Origin: Synaphobranchus kaupii
Taxonomy: Eukaryota > Chordata > Actinopteri > Anguilliformes > Synaphobranchidae
Assembly: GCA_029718625.1 (NCBI GenBank)
Contig: CM056389.1
Span: forward strand, 18,574,521-18,638,520
DNA: 64,000 nt
Reading direction: 5' to 3'
Shown: one piece after another, positions 1 through 13,200 of the stretch
Layout: every line of letters starts with the position of its first letter
Numbering within the stretch: the first letter of the stretch is position 1
Made by a program: the position numbers and the translations under genes
Notes under the pieces: generated by a model
Databases searched by the model: none
The model's input: only the letters and a program-made list of their open reading frames with translations
Told to the model about the DNA's origin: nothing

Positions 1-316
1 ACCGATTACCGGCAGTCAAAGACAGATGTCCATGAGCCACTTCCTAGGGGCCGTCCCCATTATTGATGCCTTGCTGTCCCTCCGGGAGTCCTCGTCTTTG
101 AAATGTTTGCTGCAGATACGGAAATTACGCATTTGTGCAACAGATACTTTGAATTTTGCATTACTATGAGCCACTTGTTGCATATTTCACTGTCTTTCAT
201 AGGAAAGGTATGGAAAACGCGCCTTCTATCTTTGACTGCCATTAATCGGTGCACACAAGGACGTAACACTAACTTGGTCGCCCTGCAGCCATCACAAATG
301 TTTTCACTGTCAATCA
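1..316. other. Anonymous sequence, probably intronic
   Basis: I see no gene, splice-bounded exon or recognisable repeat here. The short open frames on both strands overlap each other and look like chance. If the mastermind-like gene extends leftwards, as its missing N-terminal exons require, this is intron. Confidence 0.4.
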
Positions 317-1540
317 ATTATTGCCACCCCTAGAAATCCTTATGAAGAAAATCTAATATAAGTATGTTGCTATTTATATTTTCATTTTTTTAAGTTCATC
401 TGAATCTTGGAAATCTTAAGCCAACCGTGGCTTCCTGTTTCACTGGAGTATTATTATGAGATGACACATATTCCAAACTCCCTTAGGCTTTCTTCAACAT
501 GGGAAGGGCAAGTGTATTTTACCTCTGTACACAGTAAGACGGATGGATTCAGAGCCAAAGAAAATTTGCAAAGATCACAGTTGGAGAATTATAGAATTTG
601 ATTGCATCTTGGGGTCACAGAGTCTCTAAAACTGCAATTAGACACCACCTCCATGCCAACAAACTATTTTGAAGGCCTTACCACTATCTTTAAACCACAA
701 ATGTAACTGCCTGGAGATTTTTTTTAATAGAACCAGGTTCTCTGGTCAGATGTGACTAAAATAGAATTTTTTTGGCCACAAACACCAGAGCTGGACTTGG
801 CGTAGAAAGAGGGATGGTCCTGCAGAAAATAATGTACTACACATTGTAACGTATGGTTGTGGATGTGTGATGTTGTGGTCCGAAGGCTCCGGGAAACTTG
901 TTATGATATAATTTATACAAATTATGGCATCATGGACCAGGAGATTTTAGACCAAAATCTGCCACTGCAAGGAGGCTAGAACTGGGTCATGGTCATATCT
1001 TCCAGCAGGACAACGATCCAATCATTCCCCCAAATCCACAAAACTGGTTAACTGACCACAGACCATGCTTTTGGAATGGCCATCCCAGTCCCCTGCCTTA
1101 CACCCCATTGAAAACCTGTGGGGTGAGCGGAAGAGGGGAGAGTCCACAAGCAAAGACCAAGGACTCTGATGGAACTGGTGAGTTTCTGTATGGAGGAATG
1201 GTCTCAGATCCTTTCTATGTGCTTTCCCTCCTCATCACACATTATAGGAGAAGACTCAGTGCTGTTATCTAAGGGAACGTGTGCAAAGTATCAAATGCAG
1301 GGGTACACAATAATTGTGAATTGTGAAAAGATTGTTTTTCCTCTGAGCAATGGTAGCACAATAAGATTATATATTTTTTTTTTTAGGATAAAAAATATTG
1401 TTTTTCCTCTGAGCAATGGTAGCACAATAAGATTATATTTTTTCATATTCATGAGCACAGAATATATTTGATAGATAAACAATAAAGTGAATTTACACCC
1501 AGCATTTTTTGTTATTATTAATTGAGGGTGGCAATAATTC
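317..1540 (+). mobile_element. Decayed Tc1-like DNA transposon
   Basis: The ends form an inverted repeat: ATTATTGCCACCCC at the left and its near-complement at the right (GAGGGTGGCAATAAT). Between them, on the + strand, are recognisable but broken pieces of a Tc1-type transposase. These are a segment around 735-780 resembling the region of the first catalytic aspartate, one around 1,005-1,025 (CAGGACAACGATCCA) matching the second-aspartate block, and one around 1,080-1,130 matching the terminal [19 protein letters not shown] block. Several stops and indels interrupt every frame, so it is a dead copy. The family assignment rests on motif order and terminal sequence. Confidence 0.7.
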
Positions 1541-1548
1541 TGGAGAGC

Positions 1549-1550
<2 letters not shown>

Positions 1551-1590
<40 letters not shown>
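1551..1590. repeat. (GT)n microsatellite
   Basis: An almost pure GT run, followed to about 1,690 by looser GT/ATG-rich sequence. It lies just outside the right end of the decayed Tc1-like element. Confidence 0.95.
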
Positions 1591-1592
<2 letters not shown>

Positions 1593-2403
1593 ACGTGCTA
1601 GTGCATGCAAATGCATGTATGTTTTTTATGTGTGTGCTTGTACATGGGTGCATTTGTGTGTGTGTATGTTTATATGTGTTCATGTGTAGGGTGAGGGTGG
1701 GTGTAGCAGCAACATGAAAGGATGACTGGATCAGGGCAACGGGAAGGTTCAGTCATACGGTGCGGTAACAAGCCAAGGGACAGGCGTTCAGTGTGTTCAC
1801 CTTGATCACAAACCACAGAGCCGTCCCTGGAGTTAGAACTACAGAATGGGATTTACACTCAATCTCCCAATCCCCAAGCGCATTTGGTTTCTGCTTGCTT
1901 TCAAGAATTTAAACGCGAAGGAATAAAGAAATGATTTCAGGTTCATGCTTTAATATTTGTAAGTAGAGCGTTAAGGATAAGCCTTCATCTGCAATATGTT
2001 CTGAGCATGTCACATGCCCTGTGTGACAGAGTAGGTTACAATATAATGCAGTTGATTTTTGATACAAATCTAAGCCTAAACATTGATGGGTTGTGCTAAA
2101 AACGTAAATCTCTGTTGGATTAGTCTAATATCTTAGCAATGGGGGTTGGGGACAGTTCTATTTTCCGTTACATTATCCATATGTCGACCCCTCCAGTTGA
2201 GGCCTGCTATGAATTTTCTATTTTACATTCAGCTTAGCTAAGAAATAACGTGGTGCAATGTACAGTAACCGACCCTGTGACGACCGGCACCTCAGTGCAG
2301 GGCTTGGCATATCCAACAAAGACTTTGTTCAAGTATTTTCAAGTACTAACTGAATTATTTCTGGGATCTTTGAAAAAGTAGCTTGGAGCTCTTACTAATA
2401 TAC
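1591..2403. other. Anonymous sequence, no gene seen
   Basis: AT-rich, many stops in all frames, no exon-like block or clear repeat apart from the loose GT-rich tail to about 1,690. Confidence 0.4.
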
Positions 2404-2712
2404 ACCGATCAGGCACAACATTAAAACCACTGACAGGTGAAGTGAATAACATTGATTATCTCTTTGTTATTTTAGTTCTGTACTCTAGCACTTTCAGTTT
2501 GAAAGGATACAATGACAGTGAGGTTGAAGTGCAGACTATCAGCTTTAATATGAGTCTATTTTCATCTATATCGGATGAACTGTTTAGAAATTATAGAACC
2601 TTTTGTACATAGTCACACTATAGTTTGCTAACATGAAATCTGTGGAGTGGTTAAAAATTAGTTTTAATGACTTCAACCTAAGTGTATGTAAACTTCCGAC
2701 TTCAACTGTATA
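2404..2712. mobile_element. Composite of DNA-transposon ends (Tc1-like, Sleeping-Beauty-type right repeat)
   Basis: The left part (ACACCGATCAGGCACAACAT at about 2,402-2,421) looks like a transposon end that is common in teleost genomes. The middle (about 2,495-2,620) resembles the non-coding flank of fish Tc1-like elements. The right part, about 2,655-2,712, reads TTTTAATGACTTCAACC, then AAGTGTATGTAAACTTCC, then GACTTCAACTG. This is the complement of the terminal repeat of salmonid-type Tc1 elements, the Sleeping Beauty subfamily. No transposase remains. Family names are from memory of these consensus ends. Confidence 0.6.
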
Positions 2713-3449
2713 GTCCCACTCACAAGCACGGCAGATTCTGGTTTAGAGTGTTGGATTAAATCTGCACTTAAGTCTTTCCATTTACAGTGTGTTGCTGTCA
2801 AAAGCGTGTGAATTCTCTCTTGCCAACAGACCAAGGAGTTTCCCATGATATTAGCCTGCTACTAGTGCATGAACGCATTGAGAAGTGAGCCCCCTACTGG
2901 ATATTTAGGGTACTTTACCTCTATTCATCCCAACAGAGACATTCACATTTAATGCAATTTAACAAATGAGGGTTTATTATTATGAGAATGAGGTAAAATG
3001 GACAATTAATTCAGCCAATCTTTACAGAAATTTTGATGTCCAAATGTACCCTGCACTTGAACAGTGAGGGTAGAGTGCTCTTCCTGGTCATATTAATTCT
3101 GATGCTTTCTGTATTAAAGGCATTTTCCATTAAAAATCATAATCCAGGAAAGGGGTATTGTTGCCAGTTGCATTATAAATGTAGATTGAAAATGTCCACT
3201 TCAGGAAATCTTGATAATTCTTCAGGGATCAGCCCTAGCTGCAAGTCTCCATGGTCAGAGAGAGAGACCGTTTTCTGGAATGTAAGTTAATTCGCATATT
3301 TTGTCACTGGATGTAAGTCATAATAGTCCTATAGTCATTGGAACTATGATGAAACAGTAGAATAATTAGCAATTCATTAGCAAGTTAAAAGGACAAGATA
3401 GAAGCTAGATAGGCTGCTGAAAATGTTAACTCCTACAACAACCTGCAAT
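2713..3449. other. Anonymous sequence, no gene seen
   Basis: Contains an 85-codon open frame (3,033-3,290, +) with no recognisable motif and no supporting splice sites. I regard it as chance. Nothing else is visible. Confidence 0.4.
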
Positions 3450-3454
3450 CTTTC

Positions 3455-4519
3455 TGTTACGACCCCGCAAATGGACTGGACCCAAATGCACGACTCGAAC
3501 ACAGGAATGCCAAAACTCAATATGTTATTGTTTGATCAGGGTAGTTCTGAGCAAGGGGAGAAAGGCAAAAGGTGGTTAACGTTCCAAGCCGGAACTGGAT
3601 GAACAAGACAGACAGACAGAGCGCGTAGCTCTTAATAAATTATGCTTCGACCAATACTCCTGAAGCATAGGGAGAACATAGATAACAGACAGTCCAGGTA
3701 TGAGGCTGCAGGGGAGCAGTGGGAGCAGGAGAGGCCAGGGAAGGAGATGGAGACGGACAACCAGTTTGGTGGAGCAGGGGATGAGCGGGAGCAGTAGAGC
3801 AGGACAGTGGAGCGGGGTCCGGGCAGGACGCAGGCGTTGCAGCAGGGCAGCGGCAGTAGCGGCAGCAGAGGCAGAAGCAACAGCACATCAACAGCAACCG
3901 CAACACTGGCAGTAGGCGGGCACCGCCGCAGAGTGGAGGAACAGGAGCCCAGGCTGCATGCACACACGTCAGGTGGAAGGCAGGGAAACCGCAACACAGG
4001 CAGGGATAACAAACAACTGCAGGCTGGCAGACTGAAGCAGACAAAGTTAGTATAGCGAGGCAGGAATATATGAACAGTGGGAAACGCCGTTCCAGATAGG
4101 AGCAGACTTCGACTTTAAACAGACTGGTAAGGCGAATTACGCCGGTACCGAACAAGACTCAGATTTAACTGACTAGACTGGATACTAGGACTCAAGACAG
4201 ACCAGAGGTTTCAGACAAAGAGCATTAACGAACTGGCACAGGACAGAGAACACCGGGTGACTAAATGCAAAAATTAATTGGTATCAATTAGGTGCCGCGT
4301 ACGAATGTATGCGAGAGTGATTAACAGAGCGGAGAGTGTGGAATACATGCGAAACGGGGAAATGGGATAGGCTGAGATAAGTGAAGTGAAACAGAGTGAC
4401 ACAAATGGGAAACCACGCCCAACCTGCAGCAAGGGGAAACCGGACTATGGAGAGACGAACACGAGACAGGGGGAAAAGGAAAACACGGGAAACAATAGGA
4501 CGGGAGTGAGAACATCACA
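3455..4519 (-). mobile_element. Solo LTR (about 1,065 bp) with CTTTC target-site duplication
   Basis: The segment begins TGTTACGACC, ends AACATCACA, and is flanked on both sides by the same five bases CTTTC (3,450-3,454 and 4,520-4,524). TG...CA ends with a 5-bp duplication and no internal coding region define a solo LTR. Its start resembles the LTR at 30,238 (TGTCACGATCC) and that of the Gypsy element at 55,000 (TGTGACGATCC), so the three are probably related families. By analogy with the Gypsy element, whose genes lie on the minus strand, I infer minus orientation. The centre (about 3,700-3,920) is GC-rich with CAG/GCAG triplet-like stretches. The overlapping open frames there (up to 171 codons) are compositional. 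Confidence 0.8.
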
Positions 4520-4524
4520 CTTTC

Positions 4525-5304
4525 TCAGATAACTACAATGAGTTTGTAAGCTATTTTGAGTCAAAGCAAAAGGAGCCTGCAACGAACAGCCCCAAAAGCA
4601 AAAATCAACACTAGGCAAACTACAAACAAACTTCAATAGACCATTTTGTTAGGCTATCATTGAAATTAATTTGAATACTATCTGAACAACAAGCAACTAG
4701 CTAAATGCTAAATAGGTTTATAAACAATAATAGGCATGAGGAGTACGACCACTGACCATCATGAAAACGTCCTGGCCTAAAATCCCTTAGAACTGTTTTT
4801 ATGGAACACTAGGACATATGGTTTATTTTTTATGAATTGCCTTTTTTACATCTAAGCCGTAGCTCAACTTTACCTGGAGCTTTTTACAGGTATGGTTGAG
4901 CATAGTCATATTATGATAAATATATACTGTGATTGAATAATAAACATTTTGAATTCATTCATGCGTTATTTTAAAAATCTAAATCAAAATTATCTCAAAA
5001 TGGAAGAGTGATAATCATTCCTCACCACTCTGCATATTTAAAGAATATTCCATTTCTATAAGGACAGGCTGGTTTAACAGAGGCAATGTATATTTTCCAG
5101 CCTGTTGGAAATGTATGGGTTTATTTTTCATTCTTGCAGAATTAGTATTCATATTTCTGTCTGTTTGGGGCTATAGGATAGATGGCTATTTTAGTATTTT
5201 ACTGTTCACTACATGCTGTATATGTGCTCAGTCTGTACGTAAATGCATTAGCTGGGTGTATTTTGGCCAGTGAGTCATCGTTAATGCATTTCAGTTAGTA
5301 TAAT
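4525..5304. other. Anonymous sequence, no gene seen
   Basis: AT-rich, stop-rich in all frames. No repeat or exon recognised. Confidence 0.4.
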
Positions 5305-5485
5305 GGAGAAGGAAATTGAGGAATGGGAGGAGGTGAAGAGAGAGGGAGGATGAGTGAGAAGGGGATTGTGGAGAGAGAGAAAAGAGAGGGATAGAGAGAA
5401 AAGGGGGTTAGGGAGAGAGAGAAGCAGAGAGAGGGCAAAGGAGGATAGAGAGAGAGAAAGGAGGAGAGAAAGGAGGGTGGGGGAA
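5305..5485 (+). repeat. Purine-rich (GA/GAGA) tract
   Basis: About 180 bases almost entirely of A and G on the + strand, built from GAGA, GGAG and AGAG steps. It opens artificial Arg/Glu-rich and Ser/Leu-rich frames on the two strands. Such polypurine tracts can adopt non-B structure, but nothing in the sequence shows a function. Confidence 0.9.
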
Positions 5486-6520
5486 ACCCATGCTGGTCCT
5501 GAGGGACAGCAGACGGTATCCCACAATTCCCACAACTGCCAGAGCATAATCCAGCATCAACCAACCTCGCCCTAATCCCAGTCCCTTTAATTAAGAGGCC
5601 AAACTGATCCAGGTAGTTTAGCGTAAAATCAACACCGACCGTTCCCCAGAACTGCCTACGTTGCAGAGAGCTCTGTGCACTTGTGGGCTCAATCGGTCTC
5701 TTGTTTCCAAGCAGCAGGTTTGAAGGGTTTGTTACCATGGATACGGGGACTGGAAAAAACAGAAAAGCAGGACATGATAATTAACTGGGTGAAAACCATT
5801 CACACTTTGGCCTTCAATAGCCACAGGCACGTTTTGTGGTGCGATAAAAACAATAGGTGGCGTTCCCCCTCTTCAGATATACGCCACCAGCCGGTCCTCC
5901 CGTGGAGGTAGCCTAATGCGCCTTCTCTGACTCAGTGCGCTCTCACGCACTCTCCAACCCTCTCTCCGATGGTTTAACTGCGCACCAAGCCAGTGTGGGA
6001 AGTTGCGGCTGTACTTTGTTTAACTTCCGCCGGAGAGGAAGTCGCACGTGTGCAGCTGAAAAACAGCTGTGCCAGTCAGACTGCAAGGATAGTAAATATT
6101 TGCAAAATGATTCGGGGGCGGGGGGAGGGGTTACAAAGGGTTTACAAAAAGGAGCTAGTCAGAGGGGTTTTTATAAAAGAAACAATGGCAATAAATATCC
6201 ACATCCTTGTGGTTTAAACTCTTCACTATTCACAATGTGTATGTGCTGCAAGGTGAACATATCATCATCACTCTAAGTAGACTCAGTCTAAGACTGTCAC
6301 TGTACATTGCCGGCAGCCTGTGTGGAACAGGAAGTGGATGGTGGAACGCTGCCAGGCTCGGCTTTTGTGAGTGTGGAAAACGTGTGGCAGGTTGGACCGA
6401 TGACTAAAAATGTAATGATTAATTATACCAACCTTTGTTCCTGAGAAATGCTGGATTGTCTGACAACCTTGGTAATGAGGCGGAATTGATGTATCTGTTG
6501 CTTCTTTTAATTTATTTATG
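5486..6520. other. Anonymous, locally GC-rich non-coding sequence
   Basis: The part at 5,880-6,130 is richer in GC and CpG than its surroundings and contains E-box-like CACGTG and CAGCTG sites. It could be a regulatory element in an intron, but the sequence alone does not show this. No exon with convincing splice sites was found. Confidence 0.3.
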
Positions 6521-6735
6521 AACCTTTATTTATACAGGGTAGGTTGACTGAGCATGCATGCTCTTTTACAGCAACACCCTGTGAACACCCCCCCATTAGC
6601 CTAACCTGCATGTTTTTGGATTGTGGGAGGAAACCCACGCAGACACAGGGCGAACATAGACTCCACACAGAAAGGCCCCGGCCAGGATTAAAACCGTTGC
6701 TATTCAAACCGAGGTGATCTACTGCACCACCAGCA
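6521..6735. repeat. Common teleost interspersed repeat (SINE-like)
   Basis: The block runs from TTTATTTATACAGGGTAGG through the core TTGTGGGAGGAAACCCACG to CACAGAAAGGCCCCGGCC, ending near TGCACCACC. This order is familiar from dispersed repeats in fish genomes, where the right part resembles a tRNA-like B-box region. This copy is diverged and I cannot name the family with certainty. Confidence 0.55.
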
Positions 6736-9396
6736 GCAGCACCACCCTTCTCCCTGTGAAAACCGCTGTTAGCCCCTGCCCAAGGGAAACTGACTATTGC
6801 CATTCAAAGCTAGTTTAACACCGTTGTGCAAAATCAGATAGCTACATTAGCTGCCACGGCTAGGAGGCTCTTACCCCACACATTCCTTGCTATGAAAGCT
6901 ACAGCTACAAAAAACATATAACATACAGTATATATAACATATATGTTTATATAACATATAAAAAAAAGTTCCATATAACAAAGTTACATAAATAACTTAT
7001 ATAAGCACTGTGCACCTTTACATTTTTTCTGTTTAAAGCTAGTTAAACTCATGAAATGACAGAAAATGACACATTCACTAGACACACAGTGGAAACATGG
7101 CCCTCTTATTGCACTGTACAAATACAATGCTTGGGATCCTTCATTCCCACTGGGCTAAGATTGGCTGAATTCCAAAGTTACCCCTTAAGCCATCAAAGCC
7201 CTCGCTGAGGGCTCTCAGTTTGATCACATGCCATGATGTCACCGTGTAATGATTCTAGGGCCTGAGGGATGGCATCATTCTGGATACCTAGGCACTGCTA
7301 TTTCTCACTCTTACCAGTGATTGGCACAACAAGCATCTCGCAATGCCTGTGGGAAATGAAGTCTTGAAGACACTTATGAATTGTACGTTTATAACATAAA
7401 TGTAGTGTACCCATTGTCATAATGAATTAGTAGCCCAAGAAAGATACAGTGTATTACCATGCCAAGGAAACGAGAGCATATTAGAATATCCTTTGGGTTA
7501 GAATGGAGCAAAATTGTAGTGCTCTTGAATGTTGTTCTGATATCCCCCATCCAGTTCTGGAGTATTACTTGTATGTATAAGTATGCTTTTGAGTGACAGC
7601 ATATTTGGTATACAGCATAAGAGAGAATTCAGAGCCTTTGTTCCCCTTTCCTAAAGAGACAGGGTAAAATATAAGATAGATAGTACTGTATATACACAAA
7701 CGAAAATGACCTTATCGGGTTGGAAGGTCATTAGGGAACCTGAAGCTTGGGGGAATATTATAGGCAGCAGCTGCTAAAGGAAACTGTTAAGTTAATGTTA
7801 AAAATAGGAAACTCCTTGATTTTTTTTGCATTCATATTGGTTCAACAGGTAAGAATCAATAAACAATTAAATAAATTGGGTGGGCAAAATATTGATTTCC
7901 TGTTACTTTTGAAACAAAGCTGGTTTTTAGAGGGGTTCTGTGAATTGGTCTTTTGTTCCGGTGACCAGAGGAAGCCCATGATTACATGTGACTTCAAACA
8001 CGGCCATAGATGTGTGCGGCTGTGCCAGCGTGACTCACTGGAGGAAGTGCAGCTGCTTCCCAGAAGGAGCGCTGCTCTGATACGCAGTAAATACCGGACA
8101 CAGAGCTGCCTTGCCTCCTGATTTCACTCCCGAGATACAGGGCCCGTTCACCTCCAGTCTCAGTGACTTTATAAGGGTAGGGTTGAAGAACACTTATTCA
8201 AGAGCACCAAAACAGGAACAGTAGGCTACTCAACTGAACATACAGCTACAAAAATATGCAGGTATATGGCGACTGTGTGCAGCCTTCACTGTGGTCAATT
8301 ACATATTCCAACTTGTTGTAGTACCAACCACTACCAACCTAGTGGAGCCAACATACCTGCCCCACGGTACACCCGCAAAACACCTCCTGGGCAGTGTTAC
8401 AGTGCTGGAAACATAGCATAATGTTCTGCCTGTTGAATAAGGACTCAGTTTCCCACAATCTCTTCTGCTTTGTTGCCCATATATGTGAATGTGCAAAGTG
8501 GCAATGGGAAAATAGCTCTCAATGGGGCAGTACCGATGAAGTCAAAAGAAGGAGAGCGTTGGTTAACATGCACACCAGTTCACTTCAACCACTTATTTTC
8601 TGTTTAAAAATGGTGCATCCAGGCCAAACACTTGGCACATACTACTAATAAAACAATGTATGAACAAGATGTCTTGTACATGTGTGTAAACAACATAGAT
8701 TCCTTCTTAAAATATGCACAGCTATTACTTATTATTCTGTTACCAGTGGGAGGTATGCTACCACTGTGCTAACACTGCTGTGATGAAAGGGTCTGGCGTA
8801 TGTCTAAAGTTGGGCTACATTTAGCCTCCAGGCCACCAACTGAATAGCCCTCTGATGTATGCTAACAATTATACATTTATTTGAGCTAGCTTATGCATAC
8901 TCCCAGTTAACAAACTGCACAAAATTCCTTGCACAGATACAGCAAAAGAAAAACAAACAAACAGAAGTGATTTGTCTTCAGTTATGTTATTTATGTTATG
9001 ACCTAATTAGGAGCCTATTGGCTCACTTCAGTCATTAATTTGATTTGAGTTAAAACGGTTTGTTATGTAATGTAATTGTATGTAATTGTTTGCAATATAG
9101 AGCAATAAGCACAATGTGACTGGGATTTTTTAAATTCATGGCATGTAAAAGGAATCATTCCTTTGATGGCTGATGGAAATGTCTGACACCCAATGTGCTT
9201 GTTGTGGAGCAGGGGGGATATGGACAGGGCTCTTGAAATGCAGAAAGGACAAGATGGGATAATAAATCTATTTTAGATGGTAAAATGAAATGTAGACTGC
9301 AGTGAGTCATTCGGGAGTGGAGAAACACTTAACAGTAACAGTCTGTGCGATATCTCTTCATGAGGATATGGAGGAAAATTCTTTTTCTGGGGCTTT
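6736..9396. other. Anonymous sequence, no gene seen
   Basis: Contains an AT-rich palindromic patch (about 6,905-6,965, ATATAACATATA steps) and a 124-codon open frame (7,747-8,121, +) without motifs or splice support. Nothing else can be supported. Probably intron. Confidence 0.4.
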
Positions 9397-9403
9397 TTGT
9401 GTG

Positions 9404-9447
<44 letters not shown>

Positions 9448-9449
9448 TG
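9397..9449 (+). repeat. Compound microsatellite (TG)n(CGTG)n
   Basis: About ten TG steps are followed by about eight CGTG/GCGT steps. The switch from TG to TGCG is a common compound form. Confidence 0.95.
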
Positions 9450-10214
9450 ATAGTGAGATTTAGTACATGTCTGGTTTATCAGAACACAACTGATTCAATC
9501 TAAAAACAAATTACAACAATAAATTGGGACGATCCTACAGTATATTTATAATTGGTATACCTAATTATAAAAAACCGTTAGAGACCATGATACACAGCCA
9601 ATATATTTAGGCAATGTAGATGGGAAATACTGGCTGCAAGTAGGATGGCGAAAAGCAAATAGGACAAAAATCAGTGAAGATAACAGTGGGCTCTAAAATT
9701 ATGGTAAAAGTATGGTAAAAAAAAAGACTACTGGTCACATTTGTGGGCAAAATTGCCCATGTGCATTACCTCAAAAAGCTGCCTGTGTATCATGGCCTTA
9801 AAAGATAAGTGAAAAAATGGCTGTGAAGGCAATGAGAATAATCTTTAATGGAATTAAAGTAAGATCCCAGTGACAAAATCCCTGTTGGGAAAAAATAAAG
9901 TGATGAATTAATACTGCTAAGCCCATGTACCTGCTAGCCACTGAAAATTTTATAAAATTTAATTTAAAAGGCTAAAGAATGCATGAACAAGGACAGTGTT
10001 ATGTAATCTATGGCAAAACAAATGGTGTCTATCAATGCATAAAATTGGAATAGAAGGGGTATAGGTGTTAAGTTAGACGTGATGACACAGCCAGACCGGC
10101 CGTGCTTAGGCACCACCTAAGCCTCTTTTTGATCCAGGAATCCCCTGGTATTTAGTGGGGAGAGGGGGAGGGTTTTCTGGGGAGAGGACTGAGTAATGTG
10201 AATCAGTGTTTAAA
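9450..10214. other. Anonymous sequence, no gene seen
   Basis: AT-rich with many stops in every frame. Nothing recognised. Confidence 0.4.
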
Positions 10215-13200
10215 ATGTTTTTTTTTTTGTTGAACAACACTGCCCTCTTGTGGACAATTTATTATTTATTAAGAGAGATCTCTTGCTGTAGCCTATGTCA
10301 GAAATACTCAAATCTGGCCTTGGAGTTCAGTTGAGTACTGCAAGTTTTCTTTTCTATCTGATAGTTAATTGATCGATTAATGCCACCGATTGGCCTGAGA
10401 TTTAACTGACTTGGTGTCCCAGGTTTAAATCAGTTCTGATTAGAGAGGAAGAATGAAAACCAGCGGTACTATTGGCCTTGAGGGCCAGATTTGAGTATCC
10501 CTGCTGTATCAGATGTGGTTTGGGTCTATATACTGGGTTTATGTTATGCCTTTTACAGAAAAAAGCATCTGTACTTCAAATTATAACTCCAATTATCCAA
10601 CTGTGAAACTGTGCCCGAGGCTCATAACCTACTACTCAACACTTAAAATGCAATACCTCAGGGTCTTTTATGACACCAGAGCAGTATGAACAGCTTTTAA
10701 AATGTTCTTATTATATTGTTCATGTTTTATATTCTCTGATCATTTCAAACCTTTTTGAAAATGTTTCACTTTTTGCCTCATGGTTTTTTTTGTTGTTGAA
10801 CAACACTGCCCTCTTGTGGACGATTTATTAGTTGCACCAGTTGAGATCTCTTGCTGAAGCCTATGTCAGAAATACTCAAATCTGGCCCTGGACATCAGTT
10901 GAGTACTGCAAGTTTTCTTTTCTATCTGATAGTTAATTGATCAATTAATGCCACCGATTGGCCTGAGATTTAACTGACTTGGTGTCCCAGGTTTAAATCA
11001 GTCCTGATTAGAGAGGAAGAATGAAAACCAGCGGTACTATTGGCATTGAGGGCCAGATGTGAGTATCCCTGCTGTATCAGATGTGGTTTTTTTATATACT
11101 GGGCTTATGTTACTGGCCTTTTACAGAAAAAAGCATCTGTATTTCAAATTATAACTCCAATTATCCAACTGTGAAACTGTGCCCGAGGCTCATAACCTAC
11201 TACTCAACACTTAAAATGCAATACCTCAGGCTCTTTTATGACATCAGAGCAGTATGAACAGCTTTTTAAAAATGTTCTTATTATAATGGCCATTTTTTAC
11301 GTATATTCTCTGATCATTTCAAACCTTTTTGAAAGTGTTTCACTTTTTGCCTCATGGTTTTTTTTGTGTTGAACAACACTGCCTTCTTGTGGACACTTTA
11401 TTAGTTGCACCAGTTGAGATCTCTTGCTGTAGCCTATGTCAGAAATACTCAAATCTGGCCTTGGAGTTCAGTTGAGTACTGCAAGTTTTCTTTTCTATCT
11501 GATAGTTAATTGATCGATTAATGCCACCGATTGGCCTGAGATTTAACTGACTTGGTGTCCCAGGTTTAAATCAGTTCTGATTAGAGAGGAAGAATGAAAA
11601 CCAGCGGTACTATTGGCCTTGAGGGCCAGATTTGAGTATCCCTGCTGTATCAGATGTGGTTTGGGTCTATATACTGGGTTTATGTTATGCCTTTTACAGA
11701 AAAAAGCATCTGTACTTCAAATTATAACTCCAATTATCCAACTGTGAAACTGTGCCCGAGGCTCATAACCTACTACTCAACACTTAAAATGCAATACCTC
11801 AGGGTCTTTTATGACACCAGAGCAGTATGAACAGCTTTTAAAATGTTCTTATTATATTGTTCATGTTTTATATTCTCTGATCATTTCAAACCTTTTTGAA
11901 AATGTTTCACTTTTTGCCTCATGGTTTTTTTTGTTGTTGAACAACACTGCCCTCTTGTGGACGATTTATTAGTTGCACCAGTTGAGATCTCTTGCTGAAG
12001 CCTATGTCAGAAATACTCAAATCTGGCCCTGGACATCAGTTGAGTACTGCAAGTTTTCTTTTCTATCTGATAGTTAATTGATCAATTAATGCCACCGATT
12101 GGCCTGAGATTTAACTGACTTGGTGTCCCAGGTTTAAATCAGTTCTGATTAGAGAGGAAGAATGAAAACCAGCGGTACTATTGGCCTTGAGGGCCAGATT
12201 TGAGTATCCCTGCTGTATCAGATGTGGTTTGTGTCTATATACTGGGCTTATGTTACAGAAATATGTTTTTTTTATATACTGGGCTTATGTTACTGGCCTT
12301 TTACAGAAAAAAGCATCTGTACTTCAAATTATAACTCTAATTATCCAACTGTGAAACTGCCCGAGGCTCATAACCTACTATTCAACACTTAGAATGCAAT
12401 ATCTCAGGGTCTTCCTTGGCATCAGAGCAGTATGAACAGCTTTTTAAAAATGTTTTTATTGTAATGGCCATTTTTTACGTATATTCTCTGATCATTTCAA
12501 ACCTTTTTGAAAGTGTTTCACTTTTTGCCTCATGGTTTTTTTTTGTTGAACAACACTGCCCTCTTGTGGCCAATTTATTAGTTGCACCAGTTGAGATCTC
12601 TTGCTGTAGCCTATGTCAGAAATACTCAAATCTGGCCTTGGAGGTCAGTTGAGTACTGCAAGTTTTCTTTTCTATCTGATAGTTAATTGATCGATTAATG
12701 CCACCGATTGGCCTGAGATTTAACTGACTTGGTGTCCCAGGTTTAAATCAGTTCTGATTAGAGAGGAAGAATGAAAACCAGCGGTACTATTGGCCTTGAG
12801 GGCCAGATTTGCGTATCCCTGCTGTATCAGATGTGGTTTGGGTCTATATACTGGGTTTATGTTATGCCTTTTACAGAAAAAAGCATCTGTACTTCAAATT
12901 ATAACTCCAATTATCCAACTGTGAAACCGTGCCCGAGGCTCATAACCTACTACTCAACACTTAAAATGCAATACCTCACGGTCTTTTATGACATCAGAGC
13001 AGTATGAACAGCTTTTTAAAATGTTCTTATTATATTGGCCATTTTTTATATTCTCTGATCATTTCAAACCTTTTTGAAAATGTTTCACTTTTTGCCTCAC
13101 GGTTTTTTTGTTTGTTGTTGAACAACACTGCCCTCTTGTGGACGATTTATTAGTTGCACCAGTTGAGATCTCTTGCTGAAGCCTATGTCAGAAATACTCA

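Noticed and set aside
3632..4155. Minus-strand 126- and 171-codon frames, and GA/CAG-rich + frames
   Set aside because: They lie inside a solo LTR with GC-rich, low-complexity sequence and overlap each other in several frames.
7747..8121. 124-codon + strand frame
   Set aside because: No motif, AT-rich upstream part and no splice support; probably chance within an intron.
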